Part shown: piece by piece, positions 1-15,599 of the stretch
Layout: each line of letters opens with the position of its first letter
How positions within the stretch are numbered: position 1 is the stretch's first letter
Source: Isoetes taiwanensis
Taxonomy: Eukaryota > Streptophyta > Lycopodiopsida > Isoetales > Isoetaceae
Direction: 5' to 3'
DNA length: 64,000 bases
Assembly: GCA_021234155.1 (NCBI GenBank)
Contig: JAJEKV010000487.1
Coordinates: forward strand, 62,001-126,000
Position numbers and translations under genes: made by a program
The notes under the pieces: model-generated
Databases searched by the model: none
Told to the model about the DNA's origin: nothing
Seen by the model: only the letters and a program-made list of their open reading frames with translations

Positions 1-173
1 ACAAAACTTCTTTTTACCTTGAATTGGAGAAGAGAAAATGTAAAGGCTATCCAAGGATAAATTCTTGTATTTATAATCTTTAAATTACTCGCTCTTGGTA
101 AATGAGAGACAAAAGTGATATTGGGCATTGTACCAATAATAAACCTTGGCTTACCTCAGTTTTGTCAAAATTG

Positions 174-215
174 TGGAGGAGGAGGAGGAGGAGGAGGAGG
201 AGGAGGAGGAGGAGG
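174..215. repeat. (GGA)n microsatellite
   Basis: About 14 uninterrupted GGA units seen directly. Confidence 0.95.
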
Positions 216-1856
216 AATATTTTAGAGAGGGTAAGTGTATTAAATTATTCGTTGAACAAACGATTCGTGAACAAACATAATTTTTTCATGGAATGTGGGA
301 GGACAAATAGAATAGAATGGAATGGATTTTTAATGTCTAGAAGATCAATAGGCCATGAAACCCATACAATTAGGTAGTACAACCATTATTACTAGAATTA
401 AAAGACCCCTGCCTCGAAAAGTTTTTAAGGGAAAAGCCTTTGCAATAATGATGATACCATAAAAAGTTAATAATCAATTAGTTTATACAAGAAAGATCAT
501 TGTGACTGCTGCTGGCTCAGCAATTGTAGCACAATAACAAGAGGTTCTCGGGGATTGGATATGGATGTAAAAATAATTCCTGGAACCGTAGACCATATCC
601 CTAAAAAAATTGAATGGGTAATTATAAAAAAAAAATAACATAGATCACATCAAAATCGTAGCAAAAAATAATATAGATCATGTTATCTCACTTATTTTAT
701 TGGTTAACGCATTTTTATTAGGACATTGAGTTATTTTGGTAAAGGTTCGAAAACCTTTAGCAAAGTCATATAAAGGTTCGAGTCCCAGTATTTTATAAAA
801 CAAAACCTTAGGCAAACTCATATTTTATATTTCAAAACAGTAGGCGCCCCCGACCATAATTAACCATAATCAAAATGAGAGGTACCCAGAGGCCCCATCA
901 TATGGTCTGGTACCTCAAAAATGTATAATACCGATAACGATAATGTCAAATAACGATTCTTGATCAAAAAAAAAAAAAAAAAAAGATACATCTTAAAAGT
1001 GTATAATTTTCATGTTCAATGACCTGTAGCTAGTAACATTCACATAATCTCACCCCTCGTGGTAATTGTAGTTGTTCCCACCTACCTATTTCAATTCGTG
1101 GATTTTGTACAAATTGATGCAATAGCTACAAGCTTTTTTTCTGGACAAAAGAGCAAGCAAATAAGAGTAGCCCAAGTGCCAAAATGGGGTTTATATGTGC
1201 ATGATAATGACTAGTTTTAACTTAGGCCAAGACATTTGCATCCCATATCTTTGAAGAAAATGACCATCTAGATTTTGTTCCAAAAGCGTCGGATCAGCAT
1301 TAAAGCCAAACTCTAACCTACAATAACAATGGCATTCTCAAGTTTATAGCAATAGAGTTGCAAATTTAAATAGTGCGCCTAGAATGGCATTTCAGTGTTC
1401 GGCTTGGTGGGAATGTGATTGAGAAAATTATGCGTGCAAAGAGGGTAAAAAGGAATCCATCATGTCCTTCTATAGGCTATTATGTAGGTTAAAACATGCT
1501 AGGACTAAGCTAGGTACTACAACTATTCTTCATGCCCACAATTTCCATATGCATCAACTACCACAATGACTTGGAATTTTTATATCACAATTGCAAGAGA
1601 TTCTCTTACAAATTCCCTTTTAGAGGGGTAATGTGCATAAATCTGAGGTTTATGATTCAAGCAGCTAAGGAGTTCCTTTTGAAAACAAAATACCACCTTA
1701 TCTAGCTTTAGTTTTGTATCCCACCTTTAAAGGCCTTATAGAAATATCTAAAAGAAAACAAAACTCCATCTTGACCATATGAACGACCAACTTCATGGAA
1801 ATCTTATGCCCATGAAAATAACACTTGTTTGACTATTCCTGTTCTATTCTAGTACA

Positions 1857-1868
1857 TATAAATATAAA
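1857..1868 (+). promoter_or_regulatory. Candidate TATA box of the GH5 gene
   Basis: TATAAATATAAA lies 28-39 bases upstream of the proposed ATG at 1896. Transcription would then start only a few bases before the ATG, giving a very short 5' leader. The position is an inference from spacing; no transcript evidence is available. Confidence 0.35.
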
Positions 1869-1895
1869 TGCAAACTCCCCAAAAACACACCAACC

Positions 1896-4320
<2,425 letters not shown>

Positions 4321-5430
4321 ACCTCTAGTCCAAATGTACTCAATATAAGTTATCGATAAGAGAGAGCTGGTCTGGTATGCTATTCGAAATATAAGAGGGA
4401 TTTTGTACTACAATCCTCTGTACTCTACTAGCAACAATGAGTAGCAAAAACACTCACAATATTTTTGGAGAACCACACAAACTTAAAAAATTTAAGGAGT
4501 GCAACAGATAAAACAAATCAAGAGCCAGGAAGTGCCGAAAATTTTGTACAAGATACACGCATTCCAACATCACTCAAAACCCCTACATTCAACTTCTGGC
4601 TAACCCACTATGGATACAGGATGAGGTCTATATAAAGCAAATATGAGTAATTCCTGCATTCGAAACTGCTAAAGATGCATTAACCGAAGAAGGAAAACTT
4701 CACGCATGTTTCAGGTGTAACTGAAACTATTGACCAGTTCATAATAGAACACTTACAGTTGGAGAATGCGCCATCCCATTCAAAGGACTCGAGAGACAGA
4801 ACAATGTTGGGAGCCCTAGCTAGGTAGGTCGCCCTTTTTAAAAAGAACGGTAGCCACATTCAGGCCCATCCCGGTAAATGTCGGACGTGGGCACGTTGTA
4901 CCCAGCCTTAAATGGCAAAAAATCTGCTTTTAAGTCCACAAAAATGACGTGTAATCGCGGTAAATGTCGGACGTGGGCAATGGCAAAAAATCTGCTGAGT
5001 CCACAAAAACGCTGTGTAATTTTTTTTTGGCGTGGCTATACCCGAGCGCCTTATTTATTAACCACCATCATGTTGTGTTTAGACCTCCTTAACCGGCAGG
5101 CGTTTAAAATTCACGTGTATTTTTGGTTGCCCGTGAAGGGCAAGCCTCGTTTGTGGAAAATATGCGATATTATGGGTATATGTCCCCAAGAATATAATCC
5201 GGGATATGCTTTACTGCCCGGTTAAAGGGATTTGCCCATTACCTCGGATAAACTTGTTGTATGGGCGTTTATCCCCATTAAGTTACATAAAATTCACGTG
5301 TATTTTTTGGGTTGCCCCTAAGGGCAAGCCCTCGTTTGTGAAAATATGCGATATTATGGGTATATGTCAGAATATATCTGGATATTCGACGTGGCTGTCA
5401 TAAACTTGTTGTAGGCGTCATTACGCGCCT
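4321..5430. other. Downstream intergenic region with local repeats
   Basis: This is the 3' flank of the GH5 gene. No coding signal is visible. GC-richer patches between 4850 and 5430 are built from short direct repeats, including GGTAAATGTCGGACGTGGG at 4872 and again near 4959. The frames found there are shadows of these repeats. Confidence 0.6.
5106..5369. repeat. Direct repeat pair of about 80 bp
   Basis: Copies at 5106-5183 and 5289-5369 share AAAATTCACGTGTATTTT, the GGGCAAGCC core and ATATGCGATATTATGGGTAT, with small indels. The copies are about 183 bp apart. Confidence 0.85.
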
Positions 5431-7490
5431 GTCGCTCCGTTGATGGTCGAGCCACAAATCGCGGAACCGGCATCGCATCGGATTCCTGCAGTTTCAATTC
5501 TTGCTACACTTCCGGAATGAGCCAACATCATCGACTGAAGGTAACCACAATAGTTCTGATTATCATTGCTAGGTTGAAATTTTTAGGATATGTGAACTAT
5601 AAGGGCAAGGTGGTTTTCATGGGTTAAAAATATGATGATCAAAAGATGCGGAGGCATTTTTATTTTCGATTTGTCACTTCTTGCATGCCCGTCCATCTCT
5701 TGCTGGTGGAGATAGCAGGAACATTCTATACACTATTTTGATGAGTGCAGAGTAAATGCCTCCCCACTCTCATCTTTGTCTTTGTTTCTAGTTATCTCTA
5801 TTTGAGCATTCAAAAGTACTTTGGCGCTCTTGTGTCTGCTCCAATATCCACCTGGACATTTTCTAGACTTTTTGAGAACTAACACTGCCACTGGATTTGT
5901 CGATATGTTTTGCATCTTATGTAAGAAGTTGAGCATTTAAGTGGCAATTTGTCAATGTAACCATTGGACAGTTATTCATTCTTGTAACTCCAGGGATGAA
6001 GAATAGAAGAGGCTTTTATCATGGAATTGCAAGAAAATTATTGGCATCTTTAAATTTTCAATGCTGGGCCAAATTTAGGGGATCTCTTGGTTGACATATA
6101 CTCAAGTGTAAGGAGGCTCATGGTTCGCACATGGATCGTCGTTTATGTTATGACATGTTGTTCAAATTATTCTGTGAGGATTATAATGGTCTATTGCTGG
6201 CAGAATCAACTAAAATTATGGAAGATAGTCAGATAAGATGATGGCACCTTTCTTCTTGTGAGAGCTTTTCGAAAAGATGTTGATTAAGGAAACTTGTATT
6301 GGTTGGATCACACCGGTATCATGTTCGTGCTTCTATAATGTTTCTTGTCTAAACTGTAATGGATAGCAGATATCAGGAAATTAGCTCATAAATTGCTACA
6401 TCTTTTTGGCTTTCGCGGTGCAACAGAGGCAATTCCTATATTTTCTCCTGTCATTATTCCAATGGCACAGAATCTAGGTTCAATCCTAACATAGTTTACA
6501 CCTCTGCAACTGTATGAAAGGCAATAAGTCTCACATCTTCTCAGTACTTTCTAAACCCAAAAATGATTCTCCATGTCATATTGAATAATTTAACGAAATT
6601 GTCATAATGGCAATGTGCATGTTTTGCAAATGTAAGGGTAAAATACTGTTGCACTTCCTATATTTTCTCATGTCATTGTTCCAATGACACAGAATCTAGG
6701 TCCAATTCTAACACAGGGTAAAAGCATGAAAGGGTGTCTAGAAATGTAGCCCTTTTTATACATGTATATATGTACCCGATGCACAATTTTGGGAGTCTTA
6801 TAATCTTGAACCGTCAGTAACTGCAATCATTAAAACTATCCACCAGTCTGCAACCACACCTTTTTTGGATTTTAAATTTCTTTCCCAAATTCTTGCCTGG
6901 TTTGCCTCGCGTACGCTATCTCGTCCCTACATTCTCTGATTCCATTCCGATTACCAATTCTTGATCTAGCTATGACCCCAGAATCCAATCCCCAACTCAG
7001 TGCTTGCTCTTCATCACAGCCGAACCAAGAAACTAGCACTTTTGGCACTGGAATTTTACTTGCAAAGAGAAAACTTTTGGGTTTCGAAGTGATCCAAGCA
7101 AAAGACTTCCGTGAAAAACATATTGAGACCCATATACATGCTGAGACCCACATGGCAGATTCCAAAACACATGAAGAGAACAATTTTTCAAATATTATGC
7201 ATTGGTTTATGGCAAGAAACAGGTTACAAACCGTTATATTTCAACATATTTTGCTCGGGCATTCGCTCTTTACTTGAAGGGGTAGCCTTGTTGATTGGGT
7301 GGATGTGGCTAAAAATGCCAAGGATCGTGCCAAAACTTCAAAGATTACAGAGGAGCCTACAGTAGATAAATCCTCAAATACCACGTATGAGGTGGTATTG
7401 CACCAGAATGTCAGGGATCTGGGTTATTCTAAATGTGATCTTGACATAATAAAATAGTTAAATTAAGCATAGTTCAGAGGAGAAAATTAA
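5431..7490. other. Intergenic region, no gene seen
   Basis: No supportable reading frame. A direct repeat of about 62 bp lies at 6429-6490 and 6653-6715 (TTCCTATATTTTCTC followed by CAATGRCACAGAATCTAGG). Frames at 6872-7365 on both strands overlap and match no family I know. Confidence 0.5.
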
Positions 7491-7491
7491 C

Positions 7492-8660
7492 ATGTTGAAT
7501 GAAGTAGAAGCACTAGAAGCAAGAAGGAGGGATGCATTGAAGATGATCAGCTGGATTGAGGGTAGAAAGGATATGCTTAAAGAAGATTTGCAGCAGATTT
7601 CCCAAAAAGTAGACGAGACAAAATTAAAATTTGACAAATTGGCCAATGATCCTGCTGGAATCAAGCTAGCCATGGAGTGTTGAAGTACAAGTGAGAAGAC
7701 TTGGTTATGAGTAGAATGGAGAAGGAGCAGCACTCTGCTAAGCTGGAAATTGGTTTGCAAGAAGCAATTAGAGATCTTGAAAAACATGAAATTTCAATTC
7801 AACAAGCAAAGGTGAAACTTAGCTGCATGGAATTGCTTCAACATCACAGATGTTGAATTTCAGGGGAGAGCAGGACCTATTGATCTGCACCCGAGGTCCT
7901 TTCCTGTAAAAGCCACTTTTATAGAGCAGTTCATCTCATTCAGTATAGCAGCAGGAGATGCAAAGACTTTAATAAGTACCTAAACTAAATCTCCAAGTCC
8001 ATCAGTAGCTGTGAAGTCATTACCTACTGTAGCTTCATCATCAAGTGCTAAATTAGTACTTGGAGAAGCTCCTAAGAAAGTTTCTGATGCTGCAACTTCA
8101 TTATCTGCAAAATCATCAACACCACCATCATTTTCAGATGCCAATTCTATACTTGTTACAGATGCTACAGTGGATAAGATCCAGATTTTAACCCGGGTAA
8201 GTGCAGAGAAGAGGAGGCCCCTAAGGAAGAGATGGATATTCAGTCTACTCCAAGGAGGAAACAAAAGAATGTTGCTATTGTAACTCTAAGAGGTAAAAAA
8301 CAGGCTGCAGCAGAAAAATTACTTGCAAAAAAAAAATCTCCAGACAAACCTGTGCACCACCACCAAGAAAAAGGTATGTGCAGGATTAGCTAATTTTGTT
8401 CATCATCTTAGCTTTATGATAATTAAGCACAGTTGTTTTATATATGGGACAAGATCACAGGTTGAAAAGAAAAGCGAACCAGAACTAGAACTAGCAGAAG
8501 AGAAGAGGACATCGGCCAAGAGGTTGATGTGATAGCAAGTAAGGTGCAATAGTCCGCGAAAGATGCAGAAGCAGCAGTTCCCGACATGAAAGGTGGTGAT
8601 GACAAAACAAGGTGAGTATCTTGTTAATAGATATAATTGATTACTTTTTGAAAGTCTGCT
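7492..8660 (+). pseudogene. Charged coiled-coil and Lys-rich coding relics
   Basis: Several frames look like decayed or split coding sequence. The region 7492-7680 encodes a 63-residue heptad-like charged helix (MLNEVEALEARRR...). A Ser/Ala-rich stretch at 8011-8200 leads by frame change into a basic stretch (STPRRKQKNVAIV, then AAAEKLLAKKK). The region 8461-8615 encodes an acidic Lys/Glu-rich stretch with an in-frame stop. Plant FCP1-homology proteins often have long Lys-rich N-termini, and an FCP1-like domain follows at 9.9 kb on the same strand, so these may be parts of one dead gene. That link is inference; no domain is identified here. Confidence 0.25.
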
Positions 8661-9879
8661 TGTGATGTTTATGCTACCATTTCCTTGTATAATTTAGTGA
8701 ATCGACTCAAAAAGTTGGTCCCATTCGCTCCTTATAGAGGTTGTCTTCCTAAGCCTGCACCTGCGGTGTTCCAAAATGATGTCCCATGAGTTCTGCTAGA
8801 AGCTAGACTTGACCTCAAAGATGGTAGATGTATATAAGAGGTACGCTACATTTTAAGCATTTTTCTGTTATTTCATTCTTACAGCCACTTATTTTATGTA
8901 CTAATATGTATTCTGTACTTATGTGCAAATACCTTTGTAGCTCTCTTTCATCTTATTGGAAACACAAGTTCTTTACGTTCCGACCCGAGAGCTTCATCAC
9001 TTTTCGAGTGCCCATAGGAACAGGAGTTCTACAGGTATCCAAAACACACATAAAGGGTTGGATGACTCAATACATTTTTATCCTAGTTCTGCAAGGCCCA
9101 AATGTTGGCTTGGCAATACTTATGCTTGCTGGTCTACTTAAAAAACTCTCCTTTGTCTGGTGAGTCCAAGCATACAGATCCTATGTCATGTCAAAAGTCT
9201 TTGCAGTGGATGCTAAACTGTTCCAAAAGTAAGTTTCAGTTTTAGTTTTGTTTTTTATGATTTGCTTATTCTCATGTAGCAATTTCTTATGCTTTGTTTA
9301 TTCTCACATTGCAATTTTGCAGGTTTCATAAGCTTGTGATCAATAACACAATGTTTGAAGCCATGGCTGGAAGAACTTTGATGCCCCTGTCCATCCCAAA
9401 GTGCCTGAAACCAGTGATAGCACTCCTTGTTTGTACATTGTGGCTTACATGCACGCATTCATCAATGACGTCGTTGTTGCACAAGCAAGCTCCATTTTTG
9501 TAAGTAGAACATGGTATTATCTTATGAATTCTTTGTTGATACTCTAATACTTGTGAACCATGCAGATGACAACCACCTGGTTCATTGATGCCTATGCCAA
9601 GTCACGGAGGAATCATCTAATAGAGGCTTTAATTGTCGAAGGCGAGATAAATATACAAAGTGTTGTTCCTACCATGTAGATAGTCTCTTAGCTATGTGAA
9701 TTACAGTCTATTATGAGCCATGCTCATTTTTCTTTGTATTCAATACATGTGCGACATCAATTCTATAATTATATTTCTTTTAGTGTAATATCTTCACTGT
9801 AATTATATTTCTTTCACTGTACATTCATGTGACTTATAGAAACGTGAATTGACTCTCAAGTGTTTTCTTGCTGACAGGT

Positions 9880-10304
9880 GAATCATCTGAGTCAGTGAGA
9901 AAGCTCATTGTGTTTGACTTAAATTCTCTGTTGGGCAAGAGCGTGCACAAGAGAGAAGTTGCTAACTCAAGATACCAGAGATTCGAAAAGATGAGATGAA
10001 ATTTGATTTGGAAACATGGTGTTTTACTGCAGGCGTTAAAGAAGGCTTTGATTGCCATTTGATTATCACTCACATCTAAGAATATGCAGCCGCTATGCAC
10101 CATATCTGCAATGTTTTTGCCATAAAAACTAAGTTTGTGTACAGTCAAGAGCATTGCTGGTCTCTTCCATACAAATACCCTATTGAACCAGATAAGGGAT
10201 TTTTTTGTGAAACCATTAGCTGTGTGGCATGGAAAGAGTATCCCAGAGTGCTAACAATCCTAATCGATGACGAAAGATACAAGACCACTTTGAATCCTAC
10301 ATGA
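9880..10304 (+). pseudogene. FCP1/TIM50-type HAD phosphatase domain relic
   Basis: Starting after a possible splice acceptor (CTGACAG) the frame reads ESSESVRKLIVFDLNSLLG. The VFDLNxLL block is the first HAD motif in the plant FCP1-homology family, which uses DxN rather than DxDxT. After frame changes and stops near 9998 and 10078, the frame at 10095 gives KFVYSQEHCW and then LTILIDDERYKTTLNP. These correspond to the family's WDQxHC and LLLDDSPYKALLNPP blocks. Block order and spacing match one NIF/FCP1 domain. Stops and frame shifts in a short interval argue for a pseudogene, although small introns could remove some of them. The active-site Asp of motif I is kept. Confidence 0.5.
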
Positions 10305-13100
10305 CGCTTCATATATCTTTCAGTTGCACCTTGCAATAAATTTCTTGTCATAGAACTCATTCCCTGGCTTAGTGGTTTAAAAGTTGCTCAGATGCTATAA
10401 GTTATGAGAAAAAGCACCCAATGAGTAATGTGGCAGATGGAATTTCAGAGCAGGTTGAACAGATTTTGCTGGCTAACTATGGCAAGAACTTGGCTGCTCT
10501 GCTTTCTAAGTTCAGACATTACATGGAGCGGGGAATGGAGAAATTGCCAAACTGTTATTGGCCTCTCAAGTAGCCTATTATTTGTACAGACTTTAACTAA
10601 TGTATATATTCTCCAGTTGTAAATATATGCTATTGTATTTGTTATTCAAAGTGCACATGCGTACTTGTTTTGGTACAAGTGTTTTTCTTCTTTCTCATTT
10701 GGTACAAGTTCAGTATCTAGATACATATTTAAGTGATCTTAATTTGCTTTGTAGATGAAAGGACTAATGTGTAAAAGACTATTAAATTGTTAAGGGAAAG
10801 AATTATGTTGCGCCCAAAATTTCAAACCAATACGGAACTTGAATGCAAGTACGTTGGGTTGGGGACTGGGCATTGTTGCCATACTAGAATTTGAGAGAAG
10901 GTAGACAGTGTAGAAAATAAGGGAAAAAGGAGATCAATGCAAAATCTGTTGGCAGCATATCATTTGGTGCATAAGTTGAGGAAAGCCAATTGCACAGGAT
11001 AAATAACGAATAGAATGGGGTAGATTGCCAATAGCACGTGCAATTCCAGTAGCACGGACTACTGCTTTGGAGAGCACTTCTACAGCCAATTGAAAAAAAA
11101 AAAAGGCATGATGCAATAATCATAAGATATAAGCCTCTTGATGACATTTTGGAAGTAGTTCATGAACCATGAACCTATGGTGCAAATGTATTGTATTTGA
11201 TTTTACGATATGAAGATATAAATCAATTTTCCATGAAAATCTGTTTATGTCTTATCTTCATATCGATCAAGTGATATTTAATGTTTATGCATTAAATTTT
11301 AATCAATTATGATCAAATTAGGATATATAAGTTATTTCAATGTACATTGATATATTGCTACAAATGATACAAAAACATTTGAAACTCCTACAGTGTCGTA
11401 GACCGGGCTCCCTTTTGCATATAACACATCCACATCATTTTCAGCTTCTCCATGAGATGCAATATGATATGTGGGCTCCAAACTTTTTAGAGACCATTCA
11501 CCACAGTGTTGTTTGTTCTCACAATTCAGCTAATCAAAGTTCATGCAAGCATCACAGAAACACGAGAGTGGTCTGCAAAGCAGCTTCTTTAGGTCATTTG
11601 GGTTATAGTTGAGACGAAATGTATCTGCTGAGTACCAGGTAAAGTCTTGCAATTAAATATTTGCTACATGTTGATATAAGTTTTTCCAACCTCCCAAAAT
11701 ATCTTTTCACACTTTAAGTCCTTGGTCCTTAAAACTGCACAAGCTGTTGTTGCGTCTGTCACTGCCATGCCATTTTATTTTCTTTGCTCACTCTCAAGTC
11801 ACAACTTTGCTATACTAGCCTCTCCGTGATGTGTGCCTTTTCCATAGCCAGATCCAAAGAAATTTCATATCACTCGAATTTTCTTTTCAACATGGTATCT
11901 GCAGATTCTATACCATGCCTCTAAAAAATTGAATTGAGATGCACAACCATATGACCACATATAATAAAGTTTACGTCACTACCTCCATTATTCTTAAGCT
12001 ACTCCAAATGTAATTTAAAAGCATGCTATACAAAATGAGTGTCATGCTTCCTGTTATCTAAAACAAAGAAATACACTGTTTTTTTAGCTTGCATTCTTTT
12101 TTCATCAATAAAATATGGACCAAAATCATAATCTAATCAGAATTCTAGTACTTTGCTTGCACTTGTCCCTGGCTTCAATGTGTAGTTCTCTGCAATGTGT
12201 AATTCTCTGCAAAATTTCCTTATGCACTCAGGTTTTTGATACTCGAACTGTGGAAGGCAAATATTAGTATCAGAATTCTGATATACAAACTGTTGGTAAA
12301 AGCTCAGACTACAACAGCACAAGCATTAGACAATGTTAGCAATTTGACGTTAGCAAGCAGATGCACCCAAAGTATTAGTCTATACATTTGTACATTTGAT
12401 GTACATATGATGTACCGCCAACTATTCAATGTTTGAAATGTACATATAATGTACATGTACATTGAATGTGCATCCAATGCATATAAAATTCACTTTGGAT
12501 ATAAAGATGTAAAACTATTCAGCTTCATTACCTGAAAGTACATTTAAGTATAGACGGATGTAAATCTAATAAGCAAGTATATGTTAAGTGCAGGTGGATG
12601 TACATGTAAATGTAAATGGATTTACATCTAAAAAGTACCTAATAGCACTTCACTGCAAGATTTTTGCTGCTATATAAACAAGGTGACGAATCAATTGCAC
12701 TAATGACCTGTAGTTGCACTAATTGGCAAAAAAATCATTTTTAAAGCTAAATTCATGGTATTTTGGATGCTCGAAGGAAAAAATGGTCTAAATTTCAACT
12801 CTAGAATATAAAATGGAAGTGGCATTTTCGGGCTTAAAAATAATGGGAAAATTTGAAAAAATTATGCAAATGTCAAAAAGAGCAAAAACAAAAGAACAAC
12901 GAAAGTATTCAATAATTGAGACCTAGAAAACGAGCAAAAAATAGTGGCAGAGAGAAAAATAAGAGATTTAAAAATGTAATGAGCCTGTATGCGCATAGCA
13001 CAACTATTTTACAAAACATGCCCTTGTTGAGGTACTATACGGACCAGTGTTTTCACTTTACAAAATTACAACGAGAGAACAAAATGATGCCTTTAAGGAT
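10305..13100. other. AT-rich intergenic region
   Basis: No gene seen. The interval 12390-12620 is unusually rich in TGTACAT/ATGTACA words, giving many short palindromes. Short frames on both strands match nothing known. Confidence 0.55.
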
Positions 13101-13109
13101 GAAACACTA

Positions 13110-14260
13110 CAGACTAATTTGACAGCCACGAAGAGGCACTGGATCTGGAGTATCATCATACACATCAATGCCTTCAACATCATTTGTGTTTGTGTCAAAA
13201 TCTTCGTTATCAGTTGAAGAGCTCGAAGAACTATAATCTCCAGCAGCATCACCTCGGCATTGTCCTCATCAAAGCTTTCCTCGCACACAGACTTCAGCAA
13301 GTCTGCTGTTTTCTAGCGTAGCTTATTATTGACCGTAAGAGAAGTCATATTCCAGGACCTGAGTTTCGCTCAGGTTAATAGTGTCCATGTGATTCTTATT
13401 TGTTGTCTTCTTTCCCTTCTTAACAGGGATAAGGATGGGATCATATTGACCATCGTAAGGGTTATCTTCTATGGTAGCATACCAAAGAACGTTCACAGTC
13501 GAGAGGACATTATCTTTTAAAACGATGTCCTTAATCCTTGCAATCCAGAATGGCCTATTCTTATCATCATATGAAGACAGAACAAAAATCAACGTGCCTT
13601 TGGTGATCTGCAAGCTTTTCAGGAGTTAGAGATTCTTTTTTTTCGCACGTCTAGCCCCAAGATACATTTCACGATCCTTTCTCATTTTTCATCGTGTTGA
13701 ACGTGGACTCTTGATCTGTTATCTCCTGATTGACAGACCTTTATCTTTCAGGCCATTGGAAGGGAACTTCTAATACAGTGTTGTTCAATGATTTAGTTAC
13801 ATCAGCCATGTCTGCAAAGAACATTTTCCACCAAGAGTTATCTTCTTCCTTAAGGTGCTTGAACGCCAATCTTATACTCTTCTCCACGTGTTTTAGGGAG
13901 ACCATGGGATTTTTAGCTTTGTTCTTATCAGTAAAGTCTATAGAGCTTCTCAATGGCTGTTGAACAGCATGTATCGTTTGACAAACTTCAGGGATGTACT
14001 TTAGATAATGCAAAGGTTCTTTAGGAAGCCATTCTTTAGAAGAAACAAAGTTCCTTGTAGGCATGTAGTTCATTCACTCCTAAAAAATTTCACATGATGC
14101 TGGAACGTCAAGTTGTTCAACCGATTAATGGCTGATCCCCTACCAGACTGTTTTTGAAACACAAATTCCCGAAAATCAAACGTTTCCTTTAGCACTTCAA
14201 CCATGGGCTTCGAAATATAAGCTTGTTCAATCACAACAGATAAAGAATACATAGAATGTG
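13110..14260 (-). pseudogene. Decayed minus-strand gene with BAH/Tudor-like segment
   Basis: Consecutive minus-strand frames run in one direction: 14252-14070, 14073-13741 and 13613-13326, then an acidic Ser/Asp-rich tail (about 13260-13120, DYSSSSSSTDNEDFD) ending in TPDPVPLRGC. The 13613-13326 segment begins GTLIFVLSSYDDKNRPFWIARIKDI and continues VNVLWYATIEDNPYDG. This resembles the start of BAH or related beta-barrel reader domains (hydrophobic strand, PFWIARI, VxWY). Stops and frame shifts separate the parts, so I read it as a dead gene. It lies just downstream of the Myb/SANT-like gene on the same strand and may belong to the same transposon. The domain assignment is tentative. Confidence 0.35.
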
Positions 14261-14492
14261 CACTTTTTTCTTTAATCTCACAGAAAATTAACTAAATATT
14301 TGATCAATCTGATCATGTATATGATCAATGAGAAAGCTAAATAGCACCTAATTTTTGTTCTCTCTAGTCGTATTGTCCAGCTGTACATAAGGGACAGGAG
14401 GCAACTTCTCTTTTGAGAGGAGAGCCTTGTTAATAATACTGTAAGTTTAGGATCATCGTGTACGTTTGAAAACGTCAACAAAACTCGGCAAT

Positions 14493-15331
14493 CTACGCAT
14501 CTATTGAATACCATTGCGCCAAATGTATTTCTAGAAAGTCAACTTCGGATAAGTCATTTGCAACAGGGCGGACAGGGTTATCATTAGCAATGTTTATGAA
14601 TTCTTCTTCCACAAAAGATGCATTTGTTCCAATTGTCTCATAGAAGGCATCAGACATGAATGTGTTTGGGAACATACCAGCATCCTCAAATGCCTCGGCC
14701 CCAAATTCCCCATCATCCCCTGCACCTGGAATGTCCCTTTCATTTGTCACTCCATGTTTAAGGTCTTCCATAGCTTCAAACCATGGCCAACTAGATGGCT
14801 CAGAGCCAGTTCTTTCGGATGCTTCTTTCTCATCCCTGAATTTTATTTGCAATTTATCCCACTTGTTTCTTAACTGTCTCAAATCTTCAAGGCGATGAAC
14901 AATGGGTTGCAATTTCACCATAATCTCTCTCCATTGGCTTGAAGAAAGATTGATCCTTCCATTATTATGCACCTTGTACTCCTTCATCAAAGCAAGCATG
15001 GTGGAGATTGCATTGTCCGACCAATCTACATGAGTTTTCCTTTTCTTGCCCGGTTAAAGAGCAAGAATTGCTTTTCGTGCACAACCAAGGCTAAATCATT
15101 GGGGAGGGGTTCAGGTTGAACCTCAGGTAATCCATCTTCTGGCTGATCCCTCTTCCTTCCCCTTAGATTGCAATTGGAAGCCCTTGCGGTTCTGGAATTT
15201 ATCTCAATGGCCCACAGTTGGGGAACCGATCCAATCATCCTCTTAGTTCTTCTTGGAGCCAATTTCTCGGTCCTGGGGGGAACAAAAGGCTGCTTAGCAT
15301 TCGGCAAAGTCAATCTGGTTGCCTTCTTCAT
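14493..15331 (-). pseudogene. Myb/SANT-like protein of a PIF/Harbinger element
   Basis: DNA-binding partner typical of PIF/Harbinger transposons, which helps bring the transposase to the element ends. The frame 15331-15026 gives a basic N-terminal part (TEKLAPRRTKRMIGS). A frame change near 15050 leads to the Myb/SANT-like domain: KKRKTHVDWSDNAISTMLAL, SSSQWREIMVKLQP, LRQLRNKWDKLQIKFRDEK and GSEPSSWPWFEAMEDL, where spaced Trp residues mark the helices. An acidic region follows, and the frame ends at 14493. A second copy at 30370-31680 shares the same blocks, which supports a real protein. The frame break could be a lesion or an unrecognised intron. It is transcribed away from the hairpin/CT spacer at 15.6 kb. 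Confidence 0.6.
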
Positions 15332-15599
15332 GTTCTTGAGACAATTTGTGCCTGATTTATCAAGCAGGCAGAGCTAAGAATGTGGCTATTACCAAAGCAT
15401 TTGACAAATTGAAGTAAAGAAATGCAAAGAATGCTTACCGAATTCACAATTGGCACTGAATGCGATGCTAGGAGGGAAGAATTTTGGAGCTTCGATTCTT
15501 GGAGCCCGCCCACCTTGAACAGAGGCCAGAATTAAGGTCAAAAATTCCGGCCTTAAAAAATTGGCTCCATAAATTTTTCGGGACGTTATCCTTAACGGA

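Larger units (their letters stand above)
1..1895. other. Intergenic region, no gene seen
   Basis: AT-rich DNA upstream of the GH5 gene. It contains a (GGA)n tract near 174-215 and an A-run near 966-983. No reading frame here resembles a known protein. The only long frame on the plus strand (102-377) is created by the GGA repeat and encodes poly-arginine. Confidence 0.6.

Noticed and set aside
102-377. Open frame with a poly-arginine run
   Set aside because: It is created by the (GGA)n repeat; the surrounding residues are not protein-like and no splice structure supports it.
735-795. GGTTCGAGTCC B-box-like sequence suggesting a tRNA gene
   Set aside because: The T stem does not pair and no acceptor, D or anticodon arms can be folded at the right distances.
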